From contig JAESIW010000180.1 of NCBI GenBank assembly GCA_016802295.1, forward strand, positions 2,628,102 to 2,692,101: a stretch of 64,000 bases of DNA. Reading direction: 5' to 3'. This stretch comes from Brachionus rotundiformis. Its lineage: Eukaryota > Rotifera > Eurotatoria > Ploima > Brachionidae. Every line of letters begins with the position of its first letter. Position 1 is the first letter of the stretch. Positions 1 to 11,786 of the stretch are shown one piece after another. The notes beneath the pieces were generated by a model, which saw only the letters and a list, made by a program, of their open reading frames with translations, ran no database searches and had not been told where the DNA came from. The position numbers and the translations under genes were made by a program.

Positions 1-2150
1 AAATTTCTTTTTGAATTTTTATCTAAAAACTTTTTGAAAAATAAAATTAATATAAAAATATTTTTCGTGTTGTATAATTGTTTAATTTTTATAGAATTTT
101 AATTTAACAGATTTTAGGAATTTTTTTCAGCTTCAAATGTTCATATGCGATATTTTTGATCTTTTAAAGCAAGTCTGCTTTTTCATTTTTTTTATAAAAG
201 AAATTAAAATATAATTTAGTAAACAAACTTATTCGAGCGATAAAAACCCTCTTTTTCCGGCAAGCTTTGAATCGAGATTTGTCGATTTTAATTTGAGCAT
301 TTTTTATTTTTGATTAATAACTTAATCCTTAAAATTCAATTTTAATTATAGTTTTTTACATATACCTAATCAGCACACGCAAAAATCGCTTCACTACATC
401 CTTAAAATGTAATAAGAACACTATACTTATAAACACCCTTAATACTGTTCTACTCACCTATTCTTGTAATTTTTAGTAAAATCACTTTTTATGGTATGTC
501 GTTCAGACTTTTAATCAATTAATAAAACTAATGAAGAAATCAAATTTTAGTTTTATTATTATTAGATTAATATAACGGGTGTTCAAAGAAGGTTGGTGCG
601 TATTTGTTTTCGATAAAATCTGATGATTGGTTCATCCAAAACTTTTGAAATTTTATACATAAATTAGTCTTTCATGATTACAAAACACTTTGTTCTTATT
701 TATTTGCTTTTTCTGTCACGGGAATAAACCTCATAGGCTTGACCCCATATAAATAGTCTCAATGTCCTCCTGGCTATTCATGTAAATTAATAAGTATTAA
801 ACATGATTTAAAAGATAATTAAACAAGGACCAAAATGATATATAGATCTTATTTTTATTACATTCTGTTCAAAAGATATACTCAAAAAAACCTGAAATTT
901 TCATCTTTTTTAAAAAAAGAAAAATTCGGTATTTTTTTGATTTTAATCGAATAGCTTTTGAGCGAAACAAGATATTTACACCAAATTTTAAGCACTTATA
1001 TAAATTAGATTCAAACAATATAATGAAAAAAAAAAATTTTTAAATTTATTATTTTCATTACTGTTTTATAAATACTATTTTATAAAAAATATGGTCATCT
1101 TTAGGTCAAATTTTTTTTAAAAAAACTTTAATTAAAGAAAAAGTTCATGTGCTTAAATTTAAGCTAAAAAGCTGAACTTTATTTGATATACAATATTCAT
1201 CACTGGTCTTTTGTGTTTTAATTTTAAAATAAAAAAAAATACTTTTTTAAAAATTTATTAATTATTTGAATAGTTTCCTTTAGAATTCTCTTCATTTCGA
1301 AATCTTTTGAAAGTACAAACTGATTTTTTTACCTATTCAGTTGGTAATTTAAGTAATTTCTTGTTTTATCTCTTCAATAAATTCAACTCTAGTTGCGAAT
1401 TTGAAATTGAAAATTTTGTACATTGATACCAAATAACATCGCCAGGCAAATTTCTGTAGCCCATTTACAGGTCCAATCGTTATCGTCAAAACTCATAGCT
1501 AGATTTCCCTTAGCTGATTCTAAGTTACGAAAACTAGAGTAAGGGAGTTAAACTTTTCCTTTTCCTCTAGTTTTTTTTCACTTCTTCTAGTATGAAACAA
1601 CTTAAGCCAAAATAATGAACTCATTTTGGCTTAAGTTGTTTGGGATTTCGATAAAAGACATTTTGGATATAGTGAATATTGTCTAGCTGAATAATTTCCT
1701 TTATGTATAACACCAATAAACTCTTTTGTCGGAATAAGCTTTAGAAGATCGTTAATTAATTATTAAAAAAAAAGTTTTTTTAGATATATATTTGTTTCAA
1801 TTAGATTAAATTAGCTGTAAAAAAAAAACAGTTCCTGATTTAATCATATTTGACATTTTTTAATTTAATTGTACTAACAAGAAATATTTTACCCTATCAT
1901 CAGTATTTTTGTTTTAGAAAAAATTATTTTTGAAAAATGTTTTTTAAAAATATTATACGCGTTTCAGGATCGTGGATTGTGTATTGAATAGAAAGATGCT
2001 ATCTAAATTGTAATTTTAAGATAAATCAAAATAAGGATTAATAAATTTATCGAATCATTATTATTTGTTTTTTTTTAATGATTTAGGTTTTATTTTTTGA
2101 ATCTAAAATTTGATGGACATTATTTTTATGTAACTTGAGATTAGAAAAGT
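1..2150. other. AT-rich intergenic stretch, no gene seen
   Basis: No reading frame with recognisable similarity was found on either strand. The only clear structures are a perfect 19-bp hairpin (1595-1641) and a 12-base motif at 576-587 that recurs in inverted orientation at 37033-37044. The part around 1440-1560 is slightly richer in GC than its surroundings and could be an old repeat fragment, but I cannot name it. Confidence 0.5.
1595..1641. repeat. Perfect 19-bp inverted repeat (hairpin)
   Basis: The left arm at 1595-1613 and the right arm at 1623-1641 are exact reverse complements, with a 9-base loop between them. The arm core reads aacttaagccaaaat. It lies in non-coding DNA, away from any gene end I can identify. 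It could be a miniature foldback remnant or a structured RNA stem. No run of T or A beside it suggests a Pol III terminator. Confidence 0.75.
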
Positions 2151-2159
2151 AAACTGCAA

Positions 2160-4960
2160 CTCACGAAAATACCCGAGCAGAGCTCTTAAAAGCTATAGCA
2201 GTCTTTCTTTTTTCACATTCCAAGAATCTTATTTCGACTTAAAAATATTCAACGTTTTTGCACTAACTATTTCTTCCGGTAATTGATTGGTAACATATGT
2301 TTACAACTCTATTTGTGAAAAAATGAAAACGCGAGGAGCAGTTTTTTTCTGTTCAGGATGCAGAGTTTTTGAATTCCTTCTTAAATCATAAACTTGATCG
2401 CTTTGACTATAGTATAAATCTTTTCTGAACTGAACTAATTCAATTTTTTTATTTATATTAAACAACTGGATCAGATCTCCTCGCAGTTTTCTCGTAGTTA
2501 GGTCTGTAGGGCCGAGTATAATTAAGCGTGTTGAGTAAGTAAGGTGCTTTAAATTTGGAACTAACTTAGTTGCTCTATGTTGAATCTTTTCCATCATATC
2601 GATATCTTTTTTTAGGTAACGGCACCAAGAGGTTATGGCGTATTCTAAGTGAGGTCTGACCATCGAGGTGTACAGTAGTTAAACGTTGTCAACATTGGGA
2701 TATCTAAACAATTTCTTCAGCATGCCTAGAATCCCATTGGCTTTAGCTGTGACACATGTTCCTTGTGTTTCACATTTTAGGTTATTTTTGATATATATAC
2801 CGACATCTCTTTCGCATACTGATTTATTAAGTGGAAATGACTCAATATTGTAATTATGTCTTGAATTATTGCGACCAAAATGGACAACTTTACATTTATC
2901 GACATTAAGCTGAGCAGACCAGTCCAGTGACCACTTACATATGTTATCAATGTCGGGTTGAAACTTGTAGTTTGAGGTAGTATCTACTATTGGTGTTATA
3001 ATCTTGTTGTAATCAGCGTACGCTTTCAAGCTGTTTTGGAAACCCTCAAGTAAATCATTTATGTATATGATGAATAAAAGGGGACCGAGGACAGAACATT
3101 GAGGAACTCAACTTGTGACTTCAGCCCATTCTGACTTAGCTTCGCCAAGCACGACTTGTTGTGATCGCCCTGTTAAAATTGAACTTATCCGATTTTTTAA
3201 TGTCTCACTTAAACCTTAAATTTAAGTTAAAACTGCCTTTGTGTGTGAAACCTTGTCAAAAGCTTTTGCAAAGTCGGTGTACACCACATCTACGAGGTAG
3301 CCATTTGATAAGGTATAGGTAATCAGGTCTCAAGTAAATTTGTACTGCAGGATCTCTGTGGGAGCTTTTACGATAAGCCTATTTTTTAGTAAATGTTTGA
3401 GCATAACCTCTTCTAATAGACTTTCCATAACTTTACAGAGGATACTAGTTAAAGAGATCGGTCGATAATTTGATGGCTGTAGTCTGTTACCTTTTTTATG
3501 AAGAGAAGTAACATAAGCCTTTTGCCAGATTGTTCGTACTGTTCCAATCACAAAGGACTCGCGAAAAATAGCGCTTATGGGAAATGAAAAAGCTTTAGCT
3601 CATCACATACTTTACTGGTTTTATTACAAAATTTTGATAAATTTGAATTAACATCTTAGTTAAAAATTTGATTTAAAGAAATCATTTAAATAATTCGCAA
3701 TCCATGAAGGATCCGTCGTGATGATATTTGAACTCATACAGTTTAGTGCTTTAATCGAGTTATTTACTGCTATTTTGCCATTAATATAATTTTATACAAG
3801 CTAAGGATTTTTTTGCGTTCAATGCTAGATTATTTTCGTATCTTCTTACTGCATTTTTAATTGCGATTTGACATTCTTTATTTATGCGTCTGTATATAAT
3901 TTCTTTTTCGGTTGATCACTTGTCATATATGCTTTCCATGCTGATTACTTTTTATGAATAATTTTTCTAAAATTTGCACTTAAGCCATGGCTTATGTTTT
4001 TTTATTTTTATTTTACACCTTTTTGGAATAAACATATCAACAGCCAAACTAAAATATGATCTAAATTTCTCAAACATTTGATCCACTTCCGATCTTGACA
4101 AAATTTGATCCCTCTTTAATTCGTAAAATAATCGTGATAAAGAATCGAAATCACCTTTACGGTTAAACCTTGTGTCTCTTTTATCACTTGATTTAAGTTC
4201 ATAGTACCAAGTAAGTGAGTGTAGTAGTGAGTAAGTGACCTCTTTCTAAAGGACCAAGTGGCGGACCATGAGTTATAATATAAATTCTCTCGGGACATTC
4301 TCTAATAACTTAATGTAAAATTTTTTTTGAATTTTGTCTCGATACTTAAAAAGTTGGATCCTTAACATTTTGCGTGTAAAAGCAATCATCGAGCGTTTCC
4401 AGTTAAGAATATTCAAATAATTGATCATCTAATAGACAATAATTAAAAGCATCAGAATTCTACGCAATGTTCGGACAATTAAAATCACCACACAACAGGA
4501 TTTCAGTGTATTTTGATTGGCACATACTTTGATTTGATTTTCTAATACTTTCTATTAACTTTTTAGCATTAGATTGTGCTGGAAGCCTGTAAAGGCAACC
4601 TAGTAGTAAAAGTTCACCTGATACTTCTAAAACGCACCACTTTTGCTCTACATCCATATCGTTTAAGGTGGTGTCCAAAATCTCATATGACCTAAGATTT
4701 TGGTTTACAAAAATACAAACACCTCCTCCTTTTCGGTCCTTTCTGTACAAGTCCTAACCATTCAATGGAGGACTAAAGATAAGATATCAATTAATAAATA
4801 AGATATCAAAATTACCATCTTTGACAATGAGCTCAAGCTCTTCAAATTTATTACATAGAGATGAAGCATTCGTGTAGAAGCATTTTAAACTTGACATTGA
4901 TGAAATTCGACATAGTTTGGAGCTTTTTATGTTAAGTGCGGAGATATTTTTCTGAATTGG
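2160..4960 (-). mobile_element. Degenerate LINE-type retrotransposon (endonuclease + RT)
   Basis: Read on the minus strand, conserved blocks come in the order expected for a CR1/Jockey-type LINE ORF2. At about 4460-4900 is an AP-endonuclease-like segment with KGGGVCIFV and GDFNCPNI. At about 3330-3550 is an RT segment with SNYRPISLTS. At about 2680-3120 is an RT segment containing the palm motif, and at about 2300-2665 a C-terminal segment with RPHLEYAITSW and KIQHRATKL. The blocks are separated by stops and frameshifts. The RT active-site motif reads AYADYNK instead of the usual YADD, so a catalytic Asp is lost. Both ends are approximate. It belongs to the same broad family as the copy at 37681-38690 and is certainly inactive. 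Confidence 0.85.
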
Positions 4961-5048
4961 AGCGTCACTGACAGAATAAGGTTTTGTGACGCTTTCTATA
5001 GAAGATATATTAAATTTTAAATTTAATTTTTACTTCAGGTTTTTTAAA

Positions 5049-5160
5049 TTTTAATTTTTTTTGAAAATATAAGATGATGATGAAGATTTTTGTGATACAT
5101 CAGATTAAATCAGTGAACAGGTAAAGCATCAAAATTATTTTTTTAAACACTTAAATTTTT
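5049..5160 (+). pseudogene. Decayed copy of ACBD5 FFAT-motif exon with flanking introns
   Basis: About 105 bases match 13752-13858, which is exon 3 of the ACBD5-like gene plus parts of both flanking introns. By eye there are only a handful of differences, three of them disabling or altering: the acceptor AG before the exon is lost (atag has become atat), TAC has become the in-frame stop TAA, and the donor context gtaaacc has become gtaaagc. Because intron sequence is included, the copy arose from genomic DNA and not from spliced mRNA. No neighbouring ACBD5 exon is present here. It lies between two LINE fragments. Confidence 0.85.
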
Positions 5161-5504
5161 AAACATATATTAAATAATAATTGTTGGGTAATATAATTTT
5201 ATGAAATATAATTTTTTTTTATATTATTGATAATAATTTTTAATTAATTTCATTTACGTCTTTACTTGACATGAATCCTTTTCAGTATTGTTCGAAAGAT
5301 TTTTTTTTCTTAAAACCTCTTGATTTCTCTATTGCTCATAACATATTTTAGATGATCAATATATCATGCACCAATAAATCAATTAAATTTCAAACTTAAA
5401 ACTTAAATTTTGACAGGATCTATCTAGACTACTTCTTACCTCATATACAGCATTGTGAAGCTGAAAAGTATTTTATAGATACTAGAAAGTTCTAAACAAA
5501 AAAT

Positions 5505-6370
5505 TGAATTTTATATTGATAATTCAGCTACGACAAGCAGACTTCAGGAGTCATCCTACTAGGAAGGCATCTTTGGTAGCTAGATTTATTAATAGCTGCC
5601 TATTTCTTAATAAGTACGAATTTATGAAGACTCCTCAAGTTCTTCCTAGTCCACTTGAATTCCTCCATGCATCAAGCCTGTTCTTGAACTGGTTTACAGA
5701 CCTGGCCCTTATTACAGTCTCAGGTAGGCTATTCCACTCTCTGATTATATGATTTGTGAAGAAGTTTGAACTAGGACCTTCTAATACCTTGTGCTGGTCC
5801 GGGTTGGGAAGTAGAGCTAGAGTGCAGGGGAGGTCTGACTCGATCTGTGTTATTGAGACCGCTTCTTATCTTGAACATTTGGATCATGTCTTCTCTGGTC
5901 CTGCGTTCGCTCAAAGTGGGCAATCCTAAGATGGAAAGGCGATCGCTGTAACTTAAGTTACTGATTCTCGGAACTAGTTTGGTTGTTCGCCTTTGTACTT
6001 TCTCAAGAATTTTACTGTACTTAGCAGCATACGGGGACCAGACCACTGGTGCATATTCCAATTGGGGTCTAACATATGCACAGTAAAGCGTTGTGGAGGG
6101 GGCGATGGTCCTGAATTTGAACGTTCTTCTCAGCTGTCCAAGGATGGAGATGGTTTTGTTTGCTTGGGCCTAGATATGGCTAAAGAACTTAAGATTAGAC
6201 CTAAAGATAACTCCTAGGTCTAATTCAGTGCTATTACTGACCTCGTAAGACCCATGTAGAGGCAAAGTACTTGTTCTGGCCAGATCCGCTGAATTCCATC
6301 ACTTTGCATTTTTCGATGTTGAACAGCATCTCTCTAGCTGTGGACCACTCAGTGATAGCATCATTTATTT
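5505..6370 (-). mobile_element. LINE 3' fragment (C-terminal RT region)
   Basis: The minus strand encodes the C-terminal part of a LINE reverse transcriptase. It begins with a thumb-region stretch near 6230-6330 (FNIEKCKVMEF), continues with YVRPQLEYAPVVWSPY near 6050-6090, KVQRRTTKLVPRI and a typical tail, and ends near 5505. The frame is broken at least once, around 5770. The fragment is visibly richer in GC than its neighbours. The wording differs from the elements at 2160-4960 and 37681-38690, so it is probably another LINE lineage. No RT active site is included. Confidence 0.8.
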
Positions 6371-6864
6371 GGATTTTTTGATATGAAAAAATTTTCAAAA
6401 TCAGTTCAATATAACTTTAATCTGGTTGTTTTGAAAATGAACTGCTATTTAGTTTATAATTAAAAAGAACTAAAATTTAAAAGAAAACTTTGGTTAATTT
6501 ATTTTGAAAATGAAAAAATGGTTTTTCAAAAATTATTTTAAATCCTTTAAAGCTGTTAAAAGGAACCGTCCCTCAACGAACTATATTTCCTGAAATGATT
6601 TTCAAAAACTATTGTCTTGTACAAATATTTAGTCTTGAAAACAAAAATTTAAATAATTTAAGCACCATATTAACTGGCGATCTTTATGTGTATTGCTATT
6701 TTTATAACGATAAGATAAAGTGTTGAAAATTTTGTATCCAATTCAAAAAATATTTGTTAAATTATTAAGCTTCATTTAAAGATTAATTTAAAAAGAATAA
6801 GAAAAAAATAAAAATATAAATTTTATTGGAACATATTTTCAAAAAATTATAACCTGAGTAAACA

Positions 6865-7998
6865 TCAAAATTTATCATATTCAACCAGTTCTTGATTGTT
6901 AGATTCATTTGAAACTATATATTTATCCCATATATCTTTTGGAATTTCGAAATTTTTTAAATAAATAAAATCTTTTTGACTTAAAAAATTTACACGTCCT
7001 TTATAAAAACTCGGATACTGATTCATAAATTTTTTTATAATAAAATCCCAGAGTTTGTATATACGATTTAAATTATTTGGAGAATGTCCAAAAACTGTTG
7101 CATCACTTGTTTTTTTGTTTAAAAACCGATTTTCTACCAGTTTTGAACTTATAATATATAGTGAATTAAAAAACTCGTAATTGCTCTCAACGCCACGAGC
7201 TAACATCCCAGTAATGTAATAATCATCTACCCAAAAAAAATTCAAATATTGTGAAGCGTTGTACATTTCTCTTGGCAAATCATTTGTGAACAAGTAAGCA
7301 GATCCAGAACAATATTTTCCAAAATAATCATCTTTAAATTCATCCTTTGACAAATACCACTTGGAATTTCTGTCTCTCATTACAATCATTCTGATCCATA
7401 CAAGACACATAACTGTTTTCTTTTTTAATATATTGTGAGTGTCCATATTATGCAAATGTCTCATCAGAATAAAAATGTTTGCTATGATGTCATCATCTAC
7501 TTTAAGAATAAATTTAGCTTTTGGACAAAACTCAGTTATCCATTTCATTGCCATTATCCCTTTATATGTTAAATTTTTGTATGCATCGTGAAAATTCTCT
7601 TGGACAATATCGCCATAAATGTTGCTTTCCATTTGAATGAGTCTTTTGGTTTTTTTATCAGTCACATCTCCCATCATGAAAACAACTCTGATATCGCGAA
7701 GCATGCTTCGCCTCGCCCATGTTTCACGAAGAGACAACCTTCGCTTAAAATTAGATGGTGAAGTGTGAACATAGACCAAAAGGAAAATATCTGAGCTTTG
7801 GTCAGTAGATTTACAGATGGTGTGACCAGGATTTAAAATGTAATCGAAATTATGAGGATTTACAATTTTTGGTTGAAGTTTAAATTTGTCATAAGCTTCT
7901 GTTGTTTGATTGTTAAAATGTTCATTTTTTTCGGCAGAATGTGATAGTTTAAAAAAAACTAAAAATAGCGAAAAAGAAAATCCAATTGAATAATTCAT
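6865..7998 (-). CDS. Beta-1,3-galactosyltransferase-like protein (GT31), copy A
   Basis: This is a 377-residue single-exon gene of glycosyltransferase family 31, type II Golgi enzymes that transfer galactose or N-acetylglucosamine from UDP-sugars. A hydrophobic N-terminus (residues about 4-21) serves as signal anchor. Family blocks are visible: RRLSLRETWARR, the metal-binding DDD in LKVDDDI, YCSGSAYLF, and FFWVDDYYITG, the equivalent of the ED(V/Y) block. The donor and acceptor cannot be deduced. Residues about 33-348 are almost identical to copy B (38968-40098), with one residue different, while the signal region and the last 30 residues are clearly diverged. It is convergent in layout with nothing close by. 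The LINE fragment at 5505-6370 lies 3' of it. Confidence 0.9.
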   Translation of the reverse strand: MNYSIGFSFSLFLVFFKLSHSAEKNEHFNNQTTEAYDKFKLQPKIVNPHNFDYILNPGHTICKSTDQSSDIFLLVYVHTSPSNFKRRLSLRETWARRSMLRDIRVVFMMGDVTDKKTKRLIQMESNIYGDIVQENFHDAYKNLTYKGIMAMKWITEFCPKAKFILKVDDDIIANIFILMRHLHNMDTHNILKKKTVMCLVWIRMIVMRDRNSKWYLSKDEFKDDYFGKYCSGSAYLFTNDLPREMYNASQYLNFFWVDDYYITGMLARGVESNYEFFNSLYIISSKLVENRFLNKKTSDATVFGHSPNNLNRIYKLWDFIIKKFMNQYPSFYKGRVNFLSQKDFIYLKNFEIPKDIWDKYIVSNESNNQELVEYDKF

Positions 7999-9408
7999 TT
8001 TTAGTTTTACATATTTTTCAACTATATCTAAAATTTATGCTCTGTTTTTTATCAGTTATTAAAAAATAAATATTTTAATAAATATTTTATCTGAAATTTA
8101 TCCAACAAAATAAAACTTGTGACTTTAGAAATTTAGTAAATTAAAATATTTTTCAATATTTTAATTTTGTATAATATTTTAATTTTTTTTTTACATTTCT
8201 TAGGATATTTCTCAGTTCTGAAAATTAATTTACCTTAGAAAAACAAGAAATTTCCAGCTTTAAATCTAAATTATGCTCAATTTATTTTAAAAATTTTAAA
8301 ACCCAAATTTACATAAATTTTGTGAACTAGTCCCATAACACTTTATATTTAACTTTTTAATGAAATTTATTTTTTTAAGAATCTCTACGTTTTTAATTTT
8401 TGAAAACAAAAATTATTTCTATTTTTTGATTGTTAATCCAATAGAAAATACATGCATTTAAATTTACAATATTAAATTTTATAAATAAATTCTATTAAAT
8501 AGTGAAATATATATTTCTAATATTCGAAATAAATGGAAAACTATTAGATATAAATGCTTTGCATTTATTTTAAATCTTGTTTTTGTAAAATATTTTATTA
8601 AAATACTCAAGAATAGATAATTCAATCGATTGAAGCTTAGATTTAAAAACTAACTTTTTTAATATTCTTAAAATAATATTTTTTTCTTTGATAATTATTT
8701 TTTAAACCGTATTACTAACAAATTTCACAGTCAATTAATATCTAAAATTTAATCGCTTTACCAAAAATGAATAAAAAAACATTTTCTTTATTAATTTTAA
8801 TGATTTCTGCTATTTTAAGTGATTAATTTTAGCAGGCTTATGTTATCATAAAAAATTTTTCTTTTTTTTTAGTCTTTTTGTTCTCATTTAAGTTAAATGT
8901 GATTTGATGAATAAATTAAATTTAAATTCAATTTAAAACCAAAAACTTAATTCAAACTAATTTAAATTAATTTGTTATTCAGAATATTGATTTTCTCTTT
9001 ATTTCCCTAAGATTTATTAAATTTCTATAATCAAAAAAAAATTATGCAATTTTCAATAATAATTTAACTAAAATTAATTAATCACAAAATACTTGAACTA
9101 TCGTGATATTAAAAGCAATCAAAATTTTACATTTTTTTCAAAATTCTAAATTATTCTTGAATAATTAAAAAAATAACTTATTATTTTAAAACCTCACGAG
9201 AATGTTTACGTTTTAATTAAGACAAATACAATCTACTTGGACACAACGAACTTGAACTATACTAGCTAATAGGTATACATATCGAATATTTTGTCGCATT
9301 TTTTATTTTTTTGTTCTTAAGATACTTCTAAATTATTGTAAAAAATATAGAAAAATATTAAAAAAATAATTTTAATTAATCCTAGAACAAATTCATATTT
9401 GCACAGAA
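7999..9408. other. AT-rich intergenic stretch, no gene seen
   Basis: This separates two divergently transcribed genes, the galactosyltransferase (minus) and the acyl-CoA-binding protein (plus), and so should hold both promoters. I see no long reading frame, no repeat and no convincing TATA box. Homopolymer A and T runs dominate. Confidence 0.45.
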
Positions 9409-9848
9409 ATGAGTTCTCAAACTTTAGAACAACGATTTAACGAATTGTGTCAAATTGTTCAAAATTTGCCCAAAGAAGGTAAATATTAATTTTTATCTCA
9501 ACTTAAAAATAAATAGGTGCTATCTTAAAAAGGAGACATCAAACTGACGAATGATGATAAACTAAAATTCTATTCATATTATAAACAAGCTACAGAAGGC
9601 CCATGCAATATTCCTCAACCGAGTATTTTTAGACTGGTTGAAAGAGCCAAATGGAACGCTTGGTAATATTTTTAAAGATTAGAATTTAATGTTTGTAAAA
9701 GTTATTTTAAAGGAGCGAACTTGGTAATATAAGTAAGACTGATGCCATGGAAGCTTATATTAATGAAATGAGAAAAATTATATTAGGTATTAATTCTACA
9801 GGTGAATTAATCGATAGAATCAAAAAGCTGGTTGAAGGATCAAATTAA
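9409..9848 (+). CDS. Acyl-CoA-binding protein (single-domain ACBP)
   Basis: Three exons (9409-9478, 9533-9662, 9713-9848) join in frame into a protein of about 111 residues. It is a four-helix acyl-CoA-binding protein, which binds long-chain acyl-CoA in the cytosol and buffers and delivers it. Diagnostic blocks are QNLPKEG, KLKFYSYYKQATEGPCN and KWNAWSELGNISKTDAM, matching the conserved FYxxYKQAxxGxC and KWxAW motifs, including the lysine and tyrosine residues that contact CoA. The introns are about 50 bases. The C-terminus runs slightly beyond the usual 86-90 residues. It lies upstream of and on the same strand as an ACBD5-like gene, so the two look like an old tandem pair. Confidence 0.93.
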
Positions 9849-10902
9849 ATTTGGATTAAAAATGAAAGAAAAAATTTAAATTTATTGAATTAAAAAGATT
9901 ATGCCTGAATAAAATATTTTAAAAATAAATTTTATTGAGTTATGATTTTTATAAGCTTAAAACTTGTTAAATATTTCATTAATTTTTAGTGCATCATGTT
10001 TTCAATTGTTTAGAAAAAATTCTTTGTTATTAAAATCAAAACACTAAAATTTGATAAATTTATTTTTAGATAAAAGATACTCTGTAATTTTTTATTTTTC
10101 TGATTATAACAACATATTTAGAAAATTTTTAGATCTCCGAAACATTTACCTTTTCTAGCTTGCAACTGCTTTTTCACATTAGTTTTTAATTTTCTCCTAG
10201 TTTTTATCTCATTCATCCATTTGTCATCTCCCTTTACTATCTAAAATGATTACTTTTCAAAGATAAAATTAAATTAAGCTCTTCTCTTATACGCCTTTCG
10301 AAATAATTTATTTTATTGAACAAAATCATATCCAAGATAAAAAAAATCATCTGTTCAATTTTTTTAAAAATATTTATAAACTTGAGTTGTAATATCTTTG
10401 GCTAAAATTGGTGATTTACCGAGGAGCAAATTTTTAAAATTCAATATCCTTTTTTTAAAAAAATTAAATTACAAGCAGCTTTTAAAAGAGAATTCAAATT
10501 TTTCTCAAAATATTCCATCACTCACTAGTAGTATTTAGAAATAATTATTTTAAAATAAATTTCTATTTAAAATTTATGTAATTGAACTAAATTCTTCAAA
10601 CAATTTCAAATTTAATTAATTCAGTGGGATTCACTTTCAAAATAAATAAAATAGTATCAAAAGCCAAAATTTTTAATTCTCTGTGTTTGAATTTTAATAA
10701 TTACCAATTATTATTGAAAAATGATAATTTTGAAACATTTTTTCAAATGTCCACAAGTTAATTCAAAAATAGATTTTTATTTATTTATTTTTAAATTAAA
10801 TAACTCAAAGCTGTATTAATGTATTCGTTAAAGAAACTTCAACTTATAAATTTTTATTTACTTAAAGAATGTGAAACTTTTTTAATATTGTCATTTGAAG
10901 TA
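9849..10902. other. Intergenic stretch, no gene seen
   Basis: This is the 3' flank of the acyl-CoA-binding protein gene, with a possible AATAAA-type signal shortly after the stop (around 9909). Beyond that only AT-rich sequence without coding signal is seen, up to the foldback element. Confidence 0.45.
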
Positions 10903-11525
10903 TACCGTATACCCTTGCAGTGAGATGCGTTCCCTTAAACCCGAATATCAGGTTTTAAACCATGCGCCGACTACCATCTAACTTATGTTATAATGATATT
11001 AATAAGAAGAACATAACTTTAAACCTGGTATTCGGGTTTAAGTGCATCGTTTATAACCTAAAATCAAAAATAGACCAGGGTTTATACCCGAAAATCAGAT
11101 CTACGAAAACGTTAAATTTAGGTTTTGGTTTTAAGAGCTGGGGTAAAAATTAAAAAAATTTTAAAATAAAAAAAATAATGTTAATTATTTCTTTAATTAC
11201 AAAAATATGAGTTTCGTATTTAGGTGTGGGTACAAAAATTAAGAAATATTATAAAAAATCGAAATTCAAAGGTTAAAATGATGAAAATCAAGTTTGAATG
11301 AATCTAAAAAAATAGTTAAACAAAACTTGATCTGATTTTTGGGTATAAACCCTGGTCTATTTTTGATTTTAGGTTATAAACGATGCACTTAAACCCGAAT
11401 ACCAGGTTTAAAGTTATGTTCTTCTTATTAAAATCATTATAACATAATTTAGATGGTAGTCGGCGCATGGTTTAAAACCTGATATTCGGGTTTAGAAACG
11501 CATCTCACTGCACGGGTATACGGTA
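10903..11525. repeat. Long foldback element with nested hairpins
   Basis: The arms 10903-11100 and 11330-11525 (about 197 bases each) are near-perfect reverse complements around a loop of about 230 bases. The outer ends read taccgtataccc and gggtatacggta. Within each arm a 19-base motif (aaacccgaatatcaggttt) occurs twice in opposite orientation: 10937-10955 and 11021-11039 on the left, 11391-11409 and 11475-11493 on the right. Each arm can therefore fold on itself as well as with its partner. There is no transposase, so this looks like a non-autonomous foldback or MITE-type element. I could not define a target-site duplication with confidence. Confidence 0.9.
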
Positions 11526-11752
11526 AATTTTACTGATAGCAAAATACTTAAATTACAATTACAATTACAAATAAATATATTTATTTAATATTTAATAAAC
11601 ATTTGTTTAGTTGTTTTCAAATCAAGTACATTTGAACCTGGCAAATAATTAGTTTTTGATTTTTTTAATTTAATATATTGATTTTTTAATCCAGTTTGTT
11701 AATTCTTTCCAATAAATTTAAATCAACAGATACAAACTTGGAAAAAATAGAA

Positions 11753-11786
11753 ATATCGATATATCGATTATATCGATAATATCGAT
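11753..11786. repeat. Cluster of four ATATCGAT octamers
   Basis: The octamer atatcgat begins at 11753, 11761, 11770 and 11779, a spacing of 8-9 bases. The core TATCGAT resembles the DRE-type element bound by the DREF factor in flies. Whether an equivalent factor exists here is unknown. It lies 1.1 kb upstream of the ACBD5-like gene. It could equally be a simple tandem repeat. Confidence 0.6.

Noticed and set aside
10962..11153. Open frame of 63 codons on plus
   Set aside because: It lies wholly within the left arm and loop of the foldback element and has no protein features.
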